Below, piece by piece: positions 32,808 to 43,851 of a DNA stretch of 64,000 nt. Location of the stretch: contig NC_134946.1 of assembly GCF_051020765.1 (NCBI RefSeq), forward strand, positions 6,623,239 through 6,687,238, written 5' to 3'. The notes below the pieces were generated by a model that worked only from the letters and a program-made list of their open reading frames with translations, had not been told where the DNA came from and made no database searches. Origin of the DNA: Lasioglossum baleicum (lineage: Eukaryota; Arthropoda; Insecta; Hymenoptera; Halictidae). Numbering within the stretch: position 1 is the first letter of the stretch; every line of letters begins with the position of its first letter. A program made the position numbers and the translations under genes.

Positions 32808-33639
32808 AAAATGTAAGGAGAATGCATATTTCAACACGTAAAACGCTAACATTTGATAGCTCTTGTTTATGAAAGTGCCAACTTCACTTTCGTCTGTAAT
32901 ACTTTCGCGTTATGCTGTTAGGATACAAAGAGGAAACGGGGGAAAAAAAGAATTCTGTTTTTCGAAGCGGACAAAGTTATGTTCCTCATTAAATTCTGTT
33001 CACCTTCGCGCACGATCTCCTTAAACTTGCCTCAATTAACAGTCTCGGCGAAGGAACGGCCGCTTCTAGTTTTGAACAAACAACGCGAGACGGGCCCGGC
33101 CTCTAGCGTTCTTCCGCGGAGAACAGAGCACCGGTGGTTCGCCTCCGTGCGAATAAAAGCTTGAGCGAAATTAACGAAAATTGAAAACGTACTGTGGGAA
33201 GAAGTAAGGTACACGCGTGTCCGCGTGTCCATGTAACGGCTACAAAACCCCTGTTTCGTTAAATCAAACATTAAGAAGCGAGAGAGCTAAGAGGAGGAGA
33301 GAGAAAGAGAGAAGAGGGCGATTCAATTCTGCGTTTCTTTTTCACGGTTAGAAACCGCTCAGTGAAAAGCTCGTCAGTATGAAAGGAATACGGTGTAAAC
33401 CGAGCAAGAAATACCACTGGAAGTTCTTCACTGTTCATTGTAAAACTTTTATAGGCACAGTACAACGCGCACGGACACGCGCCACATTTTTTCACTACTA
33501 TTGTTAAGCAACAAAACGGAACAACGCGTTCCACCGTACAAGATGTGCTTCGATCTGCCGACAACGTGTCCCAATTTTCATTGAATTAACGATAGTAAAA
33601 TACAGTGTAAAACGTACATAATTCTGTCGCTTTAGTCAC
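32808..33639. other. No gene seen
   Basis: A CpG-containing stretch with opposite-strand ORFs (32979-33164 +, 33032-33271 -, 33271-33564 -) and a ga-rich tract at 33277-33318. No domain or repeat family was recognised. Confidence 0.3.
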
Positions 33640-33841
33640 TAGACAGAGGATTTTGCGCGTTCGTGACAAAAATGGGCAAATTCAATTTAAACCAGTGGAC
33701 ATGTTAAAAATATGTAAGGACGTCAATGTATTAGTCGCAGCTTAATAGGATAATTAAAAGAAAATACAATTTTTATTTGGCTCCACTGTGTCCTGCAATC
33801 AATGCCACCATTTTTTATTTTGTATAAACATCTCCAGTCTA
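33640..33841 (-). mobile_element. GACTGCGGAT-family MITE, reverse copy
   Basis: Starts tagacagaggattttgcgcg, contains atgggcaaattcaatttaaa and agtggacatgttaaaaa, and ends ttttgtataaacatctccag then tcta. Moderately diverged. Confidence 0.8.
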
Positions 33842-34013
33842 TTTATTACATATGAACTGCATAAATATCGATTATTATGGCATTTTTAAAATATATTGAA
33901 TACGGTAATTTAACATAATATATTATATATTATATAATAATATATAGTAATTAAATAAATTAGTAAAAATGGCAACGGAAGTTGTTCTCAAAATTAATGC
34001 GGATGTTGATGAT

Positions 34014-34216
34014 TAGACTGCGGATGTTTATGCAACTTGCAATTTTTGTACACGAATTTTAAGAAATTCGAATGAAAGAAAATCTCATTTTCGGTGATAG
34101 TAGCCTTTCTAGATCTGAAATAAATTAAAATCGTACTAAATTCCGTCATATTTTATATCGTAGCATATTTTGACAATTTTCAAAAGCGATAAATGCATAA
34201 ACAGATCCGCGGTCTA
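34014..34216 (+). mobile_element. GACTGCGGAT-family MITE, forward variant
   Basis: The ends are clean (tagactgcggatgtttatgc and ataaatgcataaacagatcc then gcggtcta), but the interior (34040-34190) does not share the usual inner words. It is either a distinct subfamily or a recombinant interior. Confidence 0.7.
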
Positions 34217-35059
34217 TTGATGATAATTATGTTAACAATATGGGCGTATTTTAAAAATGAAAAAATTCTAATACAATTCCGGATACATAGTATTAGACAT
34301 TCTTCCGCATAGAAATACGTATAATATGTCTAGATTAGATACATGTTAAAATAAATTGCGACGTTCCGTCCGAAGGATAATTTTAATTGCTGTATTAATT
34401 ACGTCTGCAGTAAGCTCATTTTATCACAAGTGTGCCGAAGCGAGAAGGTTAACGAAGAGCTTATGAATAATATTCATTGCGTTCATGTTATCTCGTTGAC
34501 ATGGCTGGGACTGAAAAGCTGGAGTATTTAACGCCTGTCTGTTTCTTGCTTGATAATTAAACGAAATCAAGATACGCTCCTACACAAAAACGTAGTGTGC
34601 TGCCTTTAATCGCTCGTGTCACAATTGCGACAGCGAGGAAGTTATAAATGGTGTATAAATATTATATTATACTGTACGGACACGCAAACGTAATATATCT
34701 TGTCACGGTGTCAATAAGTCTTGTTAGGAAGTTCATAAACGTACAAATGGACAGAGACTAAACAATAACGTGCTCGCACTGCGTTTGTATTTCTTTCTGT
34801 AGTTCTAGCGGTTTTACTTGCCGTGAAATACTTTATACATATATTATAATAAGTATATTACACAATACTTACAGAAATATTATTAACATTGTAAATAGGT
34901 ATGACCCTCTAGATTATACATTGTATTTTTTTTTTTTTAATTTTACCTCCCCCTCCGCAATTTATAATTTCTACCTAAATTTAAAATTTGTACAGGTCAA
35001 GTTTCAAGTTAATCGAAACATGTGTGCAATAGTTACGAATTATTACTTACGAACATGAA
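34217..35059. other. No gene seen; AT-rich
   Basis: Unique AT-rich DNA with a T-run at 34927-34939. No RNA gene, repeat family or convincing frame was recognised. Confidence 0.3.
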
Positions 35060-35061
35060 CA

Positions 35062-35096
35062 GAACATTTTTATTTTGCATAAAGATCCGCAGTCTA
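35062..35096 (-). repeat. GACTGCGGAT-family right-end fragment
   Basis: acatttttattttgcataaa then gatccgcagtcta matches the right end of reverse copies. No left end was found nearby. Confidence 0.6.
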
Positions 35097-36360
35097 GTCA
35101 TAACAGTTGTCCACTCCATTGGTATATTGCAAGTTTGAAGTGAGGACAGCTATTATGGCTTCATCTTCTTTCGAAATATTAGTGAGTTGTTATTATCCGA
35201 ACTTTTCGGTTATCTGAACAGCTTTGACCCCCAACAGATTCAGATAAACGAAGTTCAACTTACGTAGTTAAAAGTTGTGGCGACCATCAGCATTTCGACT
35301 GAAGTAAACACGATTAAACGGCCACAAGCTGTAGTTTTGGGACGTGTGCGCATCTCTCACGTGCAAACATTTTTTAAAATTATTTTTAACCGTCGGCCGT
35401 CGCAGTGTGTCGAGTGTTTACGACAGTCGGGTCTTTTTGACCCAGTTGGAAAATTTGCTGGTGGAAGGATGCGGATTCCCACCGAACGTTACATACCACT
35501 AAACACGTTTCGAAACCAACTTTACAACATTGCATACCGGGTCTCCAAGCTTGAACTGTTCCGGTAAATAGTCGAGAAGGAGGTAAATAGTCGATGTACA
35601 GGAATCCTAGAATTCTATGTCCAATAGTTACCAGTATGCCAGCTGCACCGATGTTCATTAACCAATAGAAACATTCTTATTGTTAGATTCAAACTCGAAC
35701 TTATTAGGATACACAGAACGAATTTCAATTATCCAATTATCAATATAGCGACCGTACAAATCACTCGAAAGATTCTGCAGTATGTACATATATCATAGAT
35801 TGTTCTGTTAATTATAATGGTTAGGTATACATCGCCCAATTTGGGAACTACGTTCACGCGTAAAATACCCGATTTTGGATAACTATATTTTTCTAAATCG
35901 GAAACACTCTATTTATACAACACCGAAAATACTTATTTTCTAATAATATTCAATTTCTATTTTGTTTGGAGGAATTAAAACATTTGCACCTGAAACTTTT
36001 TTCTACCTACTTCCTTATTTAAACTTTATTTAACTTATTTAAACCTTTTTTATGTATTTAAAAAAGGGTGATCTGGGTTAGGTTATACTTTGAATATCTT
36101 GTACGTATCCTCTGTCTACGACCTCGAGTAACTTAATCACTGAATTCCTAATGAAAGGCATGATCATCGCAGGTGTTTAAAAAGGAGAGTGCTCCCGTTT
36201 AATAAAAATTAATTTTTATTTGAATTTGAATTTAGATTTTAATTTGAAAGAGTCAAGTCATTGGAACAAACAGAAAATACTCTCATGTTATTTTCAACCT
36301 GTTGAACATGTTAAGAAAGAAGATAAATCTCCATTTAACTCCAGTTCTTTGCAATTTAGC
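35097..36360. other. No gene seen
   Basis: ORF 35277-35567 (+, 96 codons) is open, with an unrecognised basic product and an overlapping minus-strand ORF (35386-35658), so it is not supported. The rest is AT-rich. Confidence 0.3.
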
Positions 36361-36367
36361 CAGAAAA

Positions 36368-36397
36368 TGTTTATTTTGCATAAAGATCCGCTGTCTA
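36368..36397 (-). repeat. GACTGCGGAT-family right-end fragment
   Basis: tgtttattttgcataaagat then ccgctgtcta. The left part of the copy may be buried in 36220-36367 but is not recognisable. Confidence 0.6.
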
Positions 36398-36809
36398 CTC
36401 ATTACTGCTGTACATGTATATGTAAAGAAGATATATCACTTTAATTTGAATTTGGCGGCATGACGCCGCGCCGGGTCTAGTAAGATCGGTATGGTGTAGA
36501 GAACATGCGGACGAGCAAATGTAGAATATTCGAGAAGGTGACCACGTGTGCACAACGAATAGAAGAAGATTAGAGAAGACAACAGAGACAGATAAAAAGG
36601 GATTATTAAAAGAAGTGATAGTAGGAAATGGACGATTAGAAATAACTTAAATGTCGTTTCTCGTTTTGACAGGTGAATAAAATAAAATGTAAAAAATGTA
36701 AATAATGTATATAACTTGTCATAATAAATTCAACCTCTTTTGACAGAGGGCAACGATCAGTGGTTATTTTTAAAGAGATCTCCTGTAGGATTTAGAAGAA
36801 TCTTATATG

Positions 36810-37429
36810 TACCCCGACGGCACAGTCTGCCCGAGCCCACCGCCGGACCCAGCTAGCCGAGCCCCAGCCCGACACGTTACGGGCTAACGCAATGCTTGGC
36901 TCAGCGTTGAGACCAAATCAGGACGATTTAGCCTGGCCCCTGTGCACAAAAGGGCGCGATTTTCACCTGCCGGGGGCTCGAGCCCAGAGCCTGACGGCCG
37001 GGCTGGGATTCAGCCTGTTTTTGAGAGGGCAGCACGGTATCACACTAATGTGGCCAATCAGTGCTTCGATTGGGTCCAACTTTTCTCGCGCATGCGCGAC
37101 ACAGGGCGGGTTGCATCAATGTGGCAGTACTTTGCAAATGCGTAGCAGTCTCCCTTGTTACCGACAAAAGTATAATAAGTTAATAAATAAGACCTTTGAG
37201 GGCGATTGCTGCCTAGATTGACCTTTATCTGGCGTTTTTGACTACTGAAAAACCCGTGTTTCTATTATCACGCAATGAGAACGCGAATCCCGCACTCTTG
37301 CAATCTTGCAAATCGGCTGAATCCTAGCCCGGCCGGCAGGACCTGGGCTTAGAGCCCTCGGCAGGTGAAAATCGCGCCCTTTTGTGCACAGGTGCCAGGC
37401 TGAAACCGAGCCGGTGTGCCGTCGGGGTA
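36810..37429. mobile_element. GC-rich palindromic MITE with TACCCCGACGGCAC ends
   Basis: The terminal sequence TACCCCGACGGCAC (36810) has its exact complement GTGCCGTCGGGGTA ending at 37429. Inner complementary blocks include tgtgcacaaaagggcgcgat with ttcacctgccg near 36939-36975 against 37361-37390, and ggctgggattcagcc against ggctgaatcctagcc. TA lies at both ends. The arms are unusually GC-rich (gcccgagccc, ccggccggca) against an AT-rich background, while the centre (37140-37270) is AT-rich. The ORFs at 36892-37221 are read from the arm and are not genes. Confidence 0.85.
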
Positions 37430-38245
37430 TATAGTTTGTTCAATGCGACTCCACTGTTACGGGGATAAGACCATCTGTTAGAAGTGTATCAAGACTTTTG
37501 CAATGACGCAATCGCCCGCGATCCCAGCCATGATAGGAGCATAAAATGAAAGATAAAAAAATCAATCGAAGAAAACGTAAGAGGCTGGTGAAAAGGTAGA
37601 ATGTGCACAAGACACGAAACACGAAACCGCCGAATGCAACAGGCATGATAGTAGCGTGGTAACTGTAGGGAAGGGGTAGGCATGGACGCGATTAGCGGAA
37701 CGGGATGTGAAACGACGAAGGTGTAACGCTCGCCGCACCGGTACGAGGAGGACGATCGTTACGAGCCTAGGAGCGAAGGGTTTCACGTTCACACGATTAC
37801 CGCGGGACATCCTCTTTCGCTGGATCCAACGGGCTTATTCCGCGATAATGGCGCGTCGTAACGATATTTCACGGCGACCCCTATATCAAGCGAAGCTGCA
37901 TATGCAAGTACGATCGTAGATAACGAGCGGCGGCTTTGTCCGGGGATAGCTGTCACGGGCGCACGCCGCTCGATTTTGAGAAGCGTGTGAACGCCGGAAA
38001 TTACGTCGGAGCCGCGCCACGACCGGTGTCGATTGTGTGTTGTACGCGACGTCGATCTCCAGGGACTGATAACCGGTTTTTTTCACGGGACGCCTTCAAT
38101 CGAAATTACCGACAACTCTTGCGACCGGGTATCGATCCGCGATGCGTCGCGACGCGTCGCACAGCGGGCCATTCGCCCAATACTAGCAGATCCAAATTTT
38201 AAACATTTATTCTATGCTATACAATTTTTGTATCCCTGGAGATAG
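37430..38245. other. No gene seen; CpG-rich
   Basis: Several overlapping ORFs on both strands (37440-38202) without motifs. Composition is CpG-rich from 37660 to 38180. No repeat was recognised. Confidence 0.3.
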
Positions 38246-38461
38246 TTAACCCTTAGCACTCGAGCGGTGACTCCGAGACACCATGAAATATTGCTGTATC
38301 AGTAATGTAAAATAATTGTTATGTTATTAAATATTATTTTATATCAAATAAATTACTAAACATTTGAGTATTGCACGAGTAAATTGCATCATATTAATAT
38401 GCATGAAATGAAAGAAATCATATAGAATGGAAATGTTCTAGTTCCGAGTGCAAAGGGTTAA
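38246..38461. mobile_element. Short TTAA-MITE with intact ends
   Basis: Reads TTAACCCTTAGCACTCGAGC at the left and gttccgagtgcaaagggTTAA at the right. About 216 bp, it has the same termini as 15056 but a deleted, AT-rich interior. It retains both TTAA copies, so it is the cleanest example of the family's boundaries. Confidence 0.8.
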
Positions 38462-39234
38462 GGGAATACGGTTTCCACCCTTGAGGACTATTTGAGGAAT
38501 CCTTGTTTGAGAGGGAAAGAACCTCTTCTTTCTTACTGAATCTACTTCAGCACTGATTACTGCAATAGCAAAATCCAAAAATTGAGCTGTAAATATTTTT
38601 TTGAAATTAATTGTACACGCTGGTCTGTTAATATTCACCTTCCGCAGTTTAACTATTTTTTAACCTTGAAAATAGAGATTCGCACAGACATACATATGTA
38701 GGGAGATGCCATCTCTGAGCGGCGAGAATTCCGTTGAATGTTACGACGTTAGTAACTGTAACGACGCGACGATTCGATATCTGTTATTATGTTTGTCGAT
38801 TTCGTTGTTCATATTTGTAATATGCGATTTCTTTGTCATTCTGGTTCGACGTACGAAAACGAAAAGACGTGTTTGATCTCAGACGGAGATTCAGACGGGA
38901 TAATTTAATTAATTGTATTCGTTATATTTCAAATTACGTATTAAAATATTTCGTGTTTACGATCGCATTATTCTATTGACGACTTAAATCTTGCACAATA
39001 TACATACAGCAATCTAATTGAAAGTATGAGGTTTGAGTGAAAATCAGTGGATAAACGAAGTATGAAACCGAGTGATCTTGAAGCGGAGTTAACAATGTAA
39101 TAAATATGGTTGGAAAAGTTCAAGGTAGAGGAGAAATGAATTCCAAAGTACTTAACTTCTATTATTGAGGAGAGAATACACTAATTGATACGGTCAGAAT
39201 ATATGAAAGGTACAGGACGACGGGAGGACTGCAT
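38462..39234. other. No gene seen
   Basis: Unique AT-rich DNA. No frame, repeat family or RNA gene was recognised. Confidence 0.3.
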
Positions 39235-39338
39235 AACATGGCATTATTTTAGAATAATTTCATAACATGGGACTTATTTTTTCATGTAGAATCACCCCGT
39301 GCACGGTTACACCATCAATACCAGAACACCGTGTATAA
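39235..39338. repeat. TACAGGGTG-type repeat end fragment
   Basis: cttattttttcatgtagaat then caccccgtgcacggttacac and ccagaacaccgtgtata resemble the right end of a TACAGGGTGTTC-type element. Related words occur at 29088-29165 and 43183-43215. Confidence 0.4.
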
Positions 39339-39581
39339 AAGAATGTGAGAAATACAGTTTTGAGACAGTGAAATTCAATTTTCAAGGAGTGTGAACGATC
39401 TGTTTCCCATGCTGTGCATGCACTTCGGATCCCGTTCTAACAGACCTGATGGGATTTCCATTGGAAAAACCCATCGTGATCGATGGTGATGTTACGTCAT
39501 CGCTTGACAAGAATGATACATCTACGAAGATTAACAGGTGTATTCAATTCTATTATACGGGAATAAACGAAATTTTCAAAT

Positions 39582-39593
39582 GATACGGAAAAT
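39582..39593. repeat. Target duplication, left copy
   Basis: gatacggaaaat is repeated exactly at 39859-39870, on the far side of the element 39640-39858. Confidence 0.6.
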
Positions 39594-39639
39594 AAAGGAG
39601 GTATTTCTCGCGATCGCACTATTTTGAAAGAATGGTAAT

Positions 39640-39858
39640 TATTTTTCTCGGCGCACAGGTTCGATCAATTCGATCAGGGCCTGGGACGAAACACTCCACC
39701 TTTGTTTTCCTCCAATAAAATAGCATTTGGCATCTTTGCTGATTCAAACCCGAATCGGAAGCGTTATTTGGTTCGAACCCGGACTATAACGTTTCATGCC
39801 CCTCAAGCTATATTCATTTAGTGTAGAAATTGATCGAACCTGTGCGCCGAGAAAAATA
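39640..39858. mobile_element. Second Penelope-like inverted-terminal-repeat unit
   Basis: Perfect 31-bp inverted repeats: tatttttctcggcgcacagg then ttcgatcaatt at 39640, with the complement ending at 39858. The 25-bp core tctcggcgca..ggttcgatcaatt matches the termini of the unit at 19953 with two differences. A 12-bp direct repeat flanks it (39582-39593 and 39859-39870). The left copy is separated from the terminal repeat by a 46-bp extension, so the extension is one-sided, as in the first unit. No ORF is present. The Penelope-like assignment rests on shared ends and architecture. Confidence 0.55.
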
Positions 39859-39870
39859 GATACGGAAAAT
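39859..39870. repeat. Target duplication, right copy
   Basis: Exact match to 39582-39593, immediately abutting the right terminal repeat. Confidence 0.6.
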
Positions 39871-40476
39871 TTTCGGAAAATCGACCACTGTGTGTGGCGG
39901 TGACGCTATGCGACGCAATGGCCTGCGAGACTCGTCGAACGAACGCGATTCCGCTGTGTAATCGGCGCGCCAGTTAACCCAGTTCCATTAAATTCCGCGT
40001 CCCACCTGTCATACAGGCTCTAATCAACCACGGCGACGCGACGCGACGCGTCGAGACGCTACGTCACGGACGACGACGTTACAAGCGATGACGATGACTG
40101 CGTTACGTTCCGGCATGCTCGAATGTAAACCGAGAACGGGACCAGTCTTTCGCCGTCTCCGAGCACGAGTTATTTTGGACGCATTAGCGCGAGTAATTAT
40201 AGCGTTGCTGAGCGGAATACGCCCGGCAAAAATTTCGATCCCGTACTCGTGCACGTGCTCCTGTTGGATTAATCGCGGTGAGCAACTACGGGCCCGAGTC
40301 CTTGTACATTGTAAACTGTTCTGCATAAATGAGTCGTTCGCCATTTGATTTTCTTCTTCTTATCCGTGGAAGAAGAGGCGGTAACGAGTTTTCAAATAAA
40401 TACTAACAGAAGAAGACTTTAATTAATAGTTTTTAACAGCATGTTTTACATTTACAGCTATTATTTAGCAGTATAT
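39871..40476. other. No gene seen; CpG-rich to 40330
   Basis: Positions 39890-40330 are CpG-rich, with ORFs on both strands (40024-40344 -, 40088-40348 +) encoding arginine-rich products typical of chance frames. No motif was recognised. Confidence 0.3.
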
Positions 40477-40750
40477 ACAGCCAGTCCCGTAAGTATTCGT
40501 ACGCCCTTTAAAACAGAATAAGTTTTGTAAGCCATTAGAAGCATTGGTTTACTAAATGATGCGCAAAAAAGATTTTCCAAAAATTACAATTGATCAGGTT
40601 ACATGCAGAAATAAAAAAAAAGCATTTTTTAAATCTTTTTTATTTGAACCCTTAATAATGAAAATTTATAATATAAGTTTTGTAGAACTACATACATATA
40701 GTAGTTACACACTTGCTGAGAATTTGATCGAAATGGAGACGGAGGATATA
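40477..40750 (+). mobile_element. Tc1-like MITE left part
   Basis: Begins TACAGCCAGTCCCGTAAGTA then ttcgtacgccctttaaaa. A relative at 59675 shares this end and the following words (agaagcattggtttac, gcgcaaaaaagatt, caggttacatgc). The end sequence resembles Tc1-like terminal repeats. No right end was found. It is interrupted or truncated at the mariner palindrome starting at 40751. Confidence 0.6.
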
Positions 40751-40830
40751 TTGGATTGGCAAATAAGTTCGTTCGGTTTTTGTGATTTATTCCACTCTAA
40801 AAAACCGAACGAACTTATTTGCCAACCCAA
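40751..40830. mobile_element. 80-bp mariner-type micro-palindrome
   Basis: ttggattggcaaataagttc opens the unit and its complement (gaacttatttgccaacccaa) closes it, with only about 20 bp between the arms (ttttgtgatttattccactc) and TA on both sides. The terminal repeat is typical of mariner elements. It is a minimal fold-back derivative. Confidence 0.8.
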
Positions 40831-40850
40831 TAGAATGTATACAAATTTAT

Positions 40851-40874
40851 CTTGCATAAAGATCCGCAGTCTAG
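40851..40874 (-). repeat. GACTGCGGAT-family right-end fragment
   Basis: tcttgcataaagatccgcag then tcta matches the right end of reverse copies. Confidence 0.6.
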
Positions 40875-40879
40875 TAATG

Positions 40880-42380
40880 GCGATTTCTGCTGGTTACTAG
40901 TTCATTTGAAATTAAGAATTTGATAAGGCTTTGACGAGGCCATATATTCGTTTACAACATGTTTTTCTTAAAGTAATGTTCCCAAAAAACGATAACCGGT
41001 TAATGGAACTTTAGCGATCGGAATTTTTGTTTAAACGTCATAATTTACAATTACGAATAATTTTAAGATCACAGTTACGAGTAGTTTTTATATCACGTGA
41101 TGATCACAGCATATGCGATAAAGAGTATTCCATTAAATAACGTAGTTAACCATAATAATTTTCATGACACCCTCGTTGGGAATTACATGTCGTATCAGTT
41201 GCAACACGTCTTTGAACTTTAATTGATTTACTAGAACTTGGATTTGTCCAGGGCAAATGAAACGCCGCGCTGCCGTTATCAATTCGCCAGACGTAATCGT
41301 AATTTCAAAGCTCGAGCTGTTTCGACTAATTACTCGCGCTTACCGGCGTGAAATCGCTTTTCGAGTCTCCGCTCTCGTGATAATCCGGTTACACGTATGC
41401 GTAGGCGACGCTATATAAGGTCTTATTTTACGAGCACACGCCTCGGTGATCCGATGCTCCGATACACGTCGACATCGCGAATTCAGGCGATTTGCATTTC
41501 ATTGTGAAATTCGTCTTACAATGTGCAAGCACCATAATAGGATTTGTTCGTAAACAACTCTTCCCCCGACCGTAACCAAATTTCTATGCTGGATTACAAT
41601 TGTTTATCGTGGCTATAGCGACCGCGCCATTACGTCGCATTTCGTCTCGACGGGTTTCGAGATAACTTGATTTACTTCACTTTCGTTGCAATGGACAGAA
41701 TTTTCAGGAAATACTGGAGTATTAAATGCAACAGAATTTAGTACAATTTTTATTTAATTTGTATCCACAAATGCTATTACCAATGAAAATAGAATTTTAT
41801 TTGTGCATTTTTCGAGAGTGATGCTCCGTGTTTGAAGAATAATATCATTTCAACTTTTCAGTGGCACGACAAATTTAAAATAGCCCTATTCTCTTTAAAC
41901 ATGGTAAATCAAATTACCAATAAATTCTTGAGATATACGAGTATCGTCAAGTACATAATGTTAGAACAATGCGGCCAGTAATCTCTCCGAGGACCTCATT
42001 TATCCGTGTTGCCTAGTTCCTTGCTCGACGTCGTTAAAACAATTTCTCCCCGCTGTATAAAAGCTTCCATACACCACGGTATCTCTCCATTCTGTTTATA
42101 TAATTATAACGATAAGAATGGTCCAGCTTTCAATTTAAATCGCAACGCTCGTTGCGTATTCGTCCTATATAATTTTAGCTCCGCTTTCTTCCGAAACTTT
42201 CTCATCGAAAACGATTTTATACATCACGACAAAACTGGGTTGGTGCAAGTTAAACCAGTAAAAAAAGAAAAATTAGAAGAATTTCAACACTAAACATATT
42301 AAGAAAATATGGAACAGAAAATATCACTGCCTTTTTTTATGATAATAAATAAATGAATGAAAAGTAGACAGTCTCTTGTT
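40880..42380. other. No gene seen; CpG-rich promoter-like patch
   Basis: Positions 41250-41600 are CpG-rich and contain a TATA-like box at 41411. ORF 42006-42293 (+) is open for 95 codons with no recognisable motif. The remainder is AT-rich. Confidence 0.3.
41411..41420 (+). promoter_or_regulatory. TATA-like box in CpG-rich context
   Basis: ctatataagg follows gcgtaggcgacg and precedes a GC-richer stretch (cacacgcctcggtgatccga) where a start near 41445 would be expected. It is suggestive only. Confidence 0.25.
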
Positions 42381-42382
42381 TC

Positions 42383-42669
42383 ATTGCTCTTTCTCTTTCT
42401 CTCTGTTGAAGCAGAATTCACTGTGAAGCAATATGTATACATCCATTGTTAAAAATGTTTGAGCGTTTCTCTCACGAGAAATGAACGCCCCTTTTCCATG
42501 GAAAAAGATGCGCGTGACTGCATTCGTTTTTTTTTTTTACAATAAATAAATAAAAAATAAACTAATGCATTCATGCGCAACTTTTTCCATGGGAAAAGGA
42601 GCGTTCATTTTTCGTCAAAGAAACGATCAAACATTTTAAGAATGGATGTATATTGCTTCACAGTGGATA

Positions 42670-42705
<36 letters not shown>
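42383..42705. repeat. Long near-perfect hairpin (foldback)
   Basis: The left arm 42383-42525 contains cactgtgaagcaatatgtat, gtttgagcgtttct, aatgaacgccccttttccat and gcgcgtgactgcatt. The right arm 42564-42705 contains their complements in reverse order (aatgcattcatgcgc, ccatgggaaaaggagcgttc, gatcaaacatttt, tgtatattgcttcacagtg). The loop is a 38-bp A/T tract. The outermost parts pair a pyrimidine tract (ctctttctctttctctct) with a (GA)n run at 42674-42703. There is no TA/TTAA pair at the ends and no known terminal repeat, so it is either an unrecognised foldback element or a hairpin-RNA locus. Confidence 0.8.
42674..42703. repeat. (GA)n microsatellite
   Basis: About 15 uninterrupted ga units, lying at the outer end of the right hairpin arm. 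Confidence 0.9.
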
Positions 42706-43448
42706 GGAAACAACTAACAAATGACCGACAGTTTCGCGAGCATTGTATAAAAACACTTGCGCCGCTCCCTTCTGGGCTGTTCATTCGTTTTCCCATCCCG
42801 CCGGTATTTCCTACGCATTCTGAAGTCACCATGGCGACGCCTGCCGCGGGTGATTATAGTCAGTACGAGCTAAAGCCTCCCTTAATTAACGCCGGCTTAA
42901 GCCATTTTCGCAACAACAAGCGCCGCCACTATTGCGCCTCTCCGACCAGGGGACAACACGTTCTTCGTGTATTGTGAAATTTGTGACCCGTTCACGGTTC
43001 ACCGACGATTTTTGAGAGCTCCCGGGCGAAGAATCTACTGGGGAAACGAGATTAGCGGTAACAGGACGTTCCGGGACAATTAAAATTGTTTCTCGCTGCT
43101 AAAAATTTAAATGGAAAATCCAAATAAAAACACGTAACAAGAAGCATACTGGACGATCATAACTGATGCTGCAACCGGAACGGGGGGACTCTACATGCAA
43201 AAATAAGTCAAATATGTAGAATAAAATTCGTTTTTTTATTGAATATAGGAATCGTTTGACACGCCTGATCATGAACTACCGGTGTTCTATTGGGTTGAAA
43301 CTATTGGATGCTTTTTTAGATTGAAATTCAAAGATTAAATTAGGATATTTATTCACAGATTTATTCAATAATATATTTTCTATTCTGTTCTATTTCCTTT
43401 CGCCATTTTTGAGGGAACTTATCATGTTATTGAGTAAACTTATGAATC
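42706..43448. other. No gene seen; dispersed repeat at 43183-43290
   Basis: Positions 43183-43290 (gactctacatgcaaaaataa, gaataaaattcgttttttta, taggaatcgtttgacac) are related to 4440-4560 and to 39272-39300. CpG-rich DNA at 42760-43080 holds ORF 42573-42977, which starts inside the hairpin and is not supported. Confidence 0.35.
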
Positions 43449-43473
43449 TTGACGCTATGCGCTCGGAGCTATT

Positions 43474-43659
43474 TTAACACTAAACCTTACCGAGCATTAA
43501 AAGTAACATGTTCCCTTATAAAAATGACAAGATTGACTTTATTTAGACTTTGTGCGACTCCATATAAAGATATCTATACAGTCGTTTCTATTATGAAATC
43601 AGTTTTATGACTTTTCTAATTGTAAAATAAAAAACCTGGAACCAGTCATTTTAGTGTTA
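43474..43659. mobile_element. piggyBac-like MITE (TTAACACTAAACC ends)
   Basis: TTAACACTAAACCTTACCGA at the left and gtcattttagtgTTA at the right are the inverted termini seen also at 61923-62143. Insertion split the host sequence attTTAActcgaaaatt at its TTAA. The right TTAA copy has one change (TTAT). Non-coding, about 180 bp. Confidence 0.8.
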
Positions 43660-43851
43660 TATCGAAAATTAAACATTTCTTCCGACCTAGAATAATTCCA
43701 TTCTATATGATTTTCTTCTTTGTACGAGTATAAAATTGATGTAATACCTCATGCATTGCTTGAATGTATAGTAATTGACTAGATGTGAACATATTTAATA
43801 ATGCAAACAATATTTTGAATAATGGTACTGCAATTCTCAGTGGTGACTCTG

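Noticed and set aside
36892..37221. 109-codon ORF
   Set aside because: Read from one arm of a palindromic MITE.
39771..39782. tRNA-like B-box word ggttcgaaccc
   Set aside because: No matching A box, acceptor stem or anticodon arm around it; it lies inside the terminal-repeat unit.
43780..43800. Similarity of ttgactagatgtgaaca to a microRNA of the miR-279 type
   Set aside because: Several mismatches and it lies in the body of a MITE family; no precursor hairpin specific to it.
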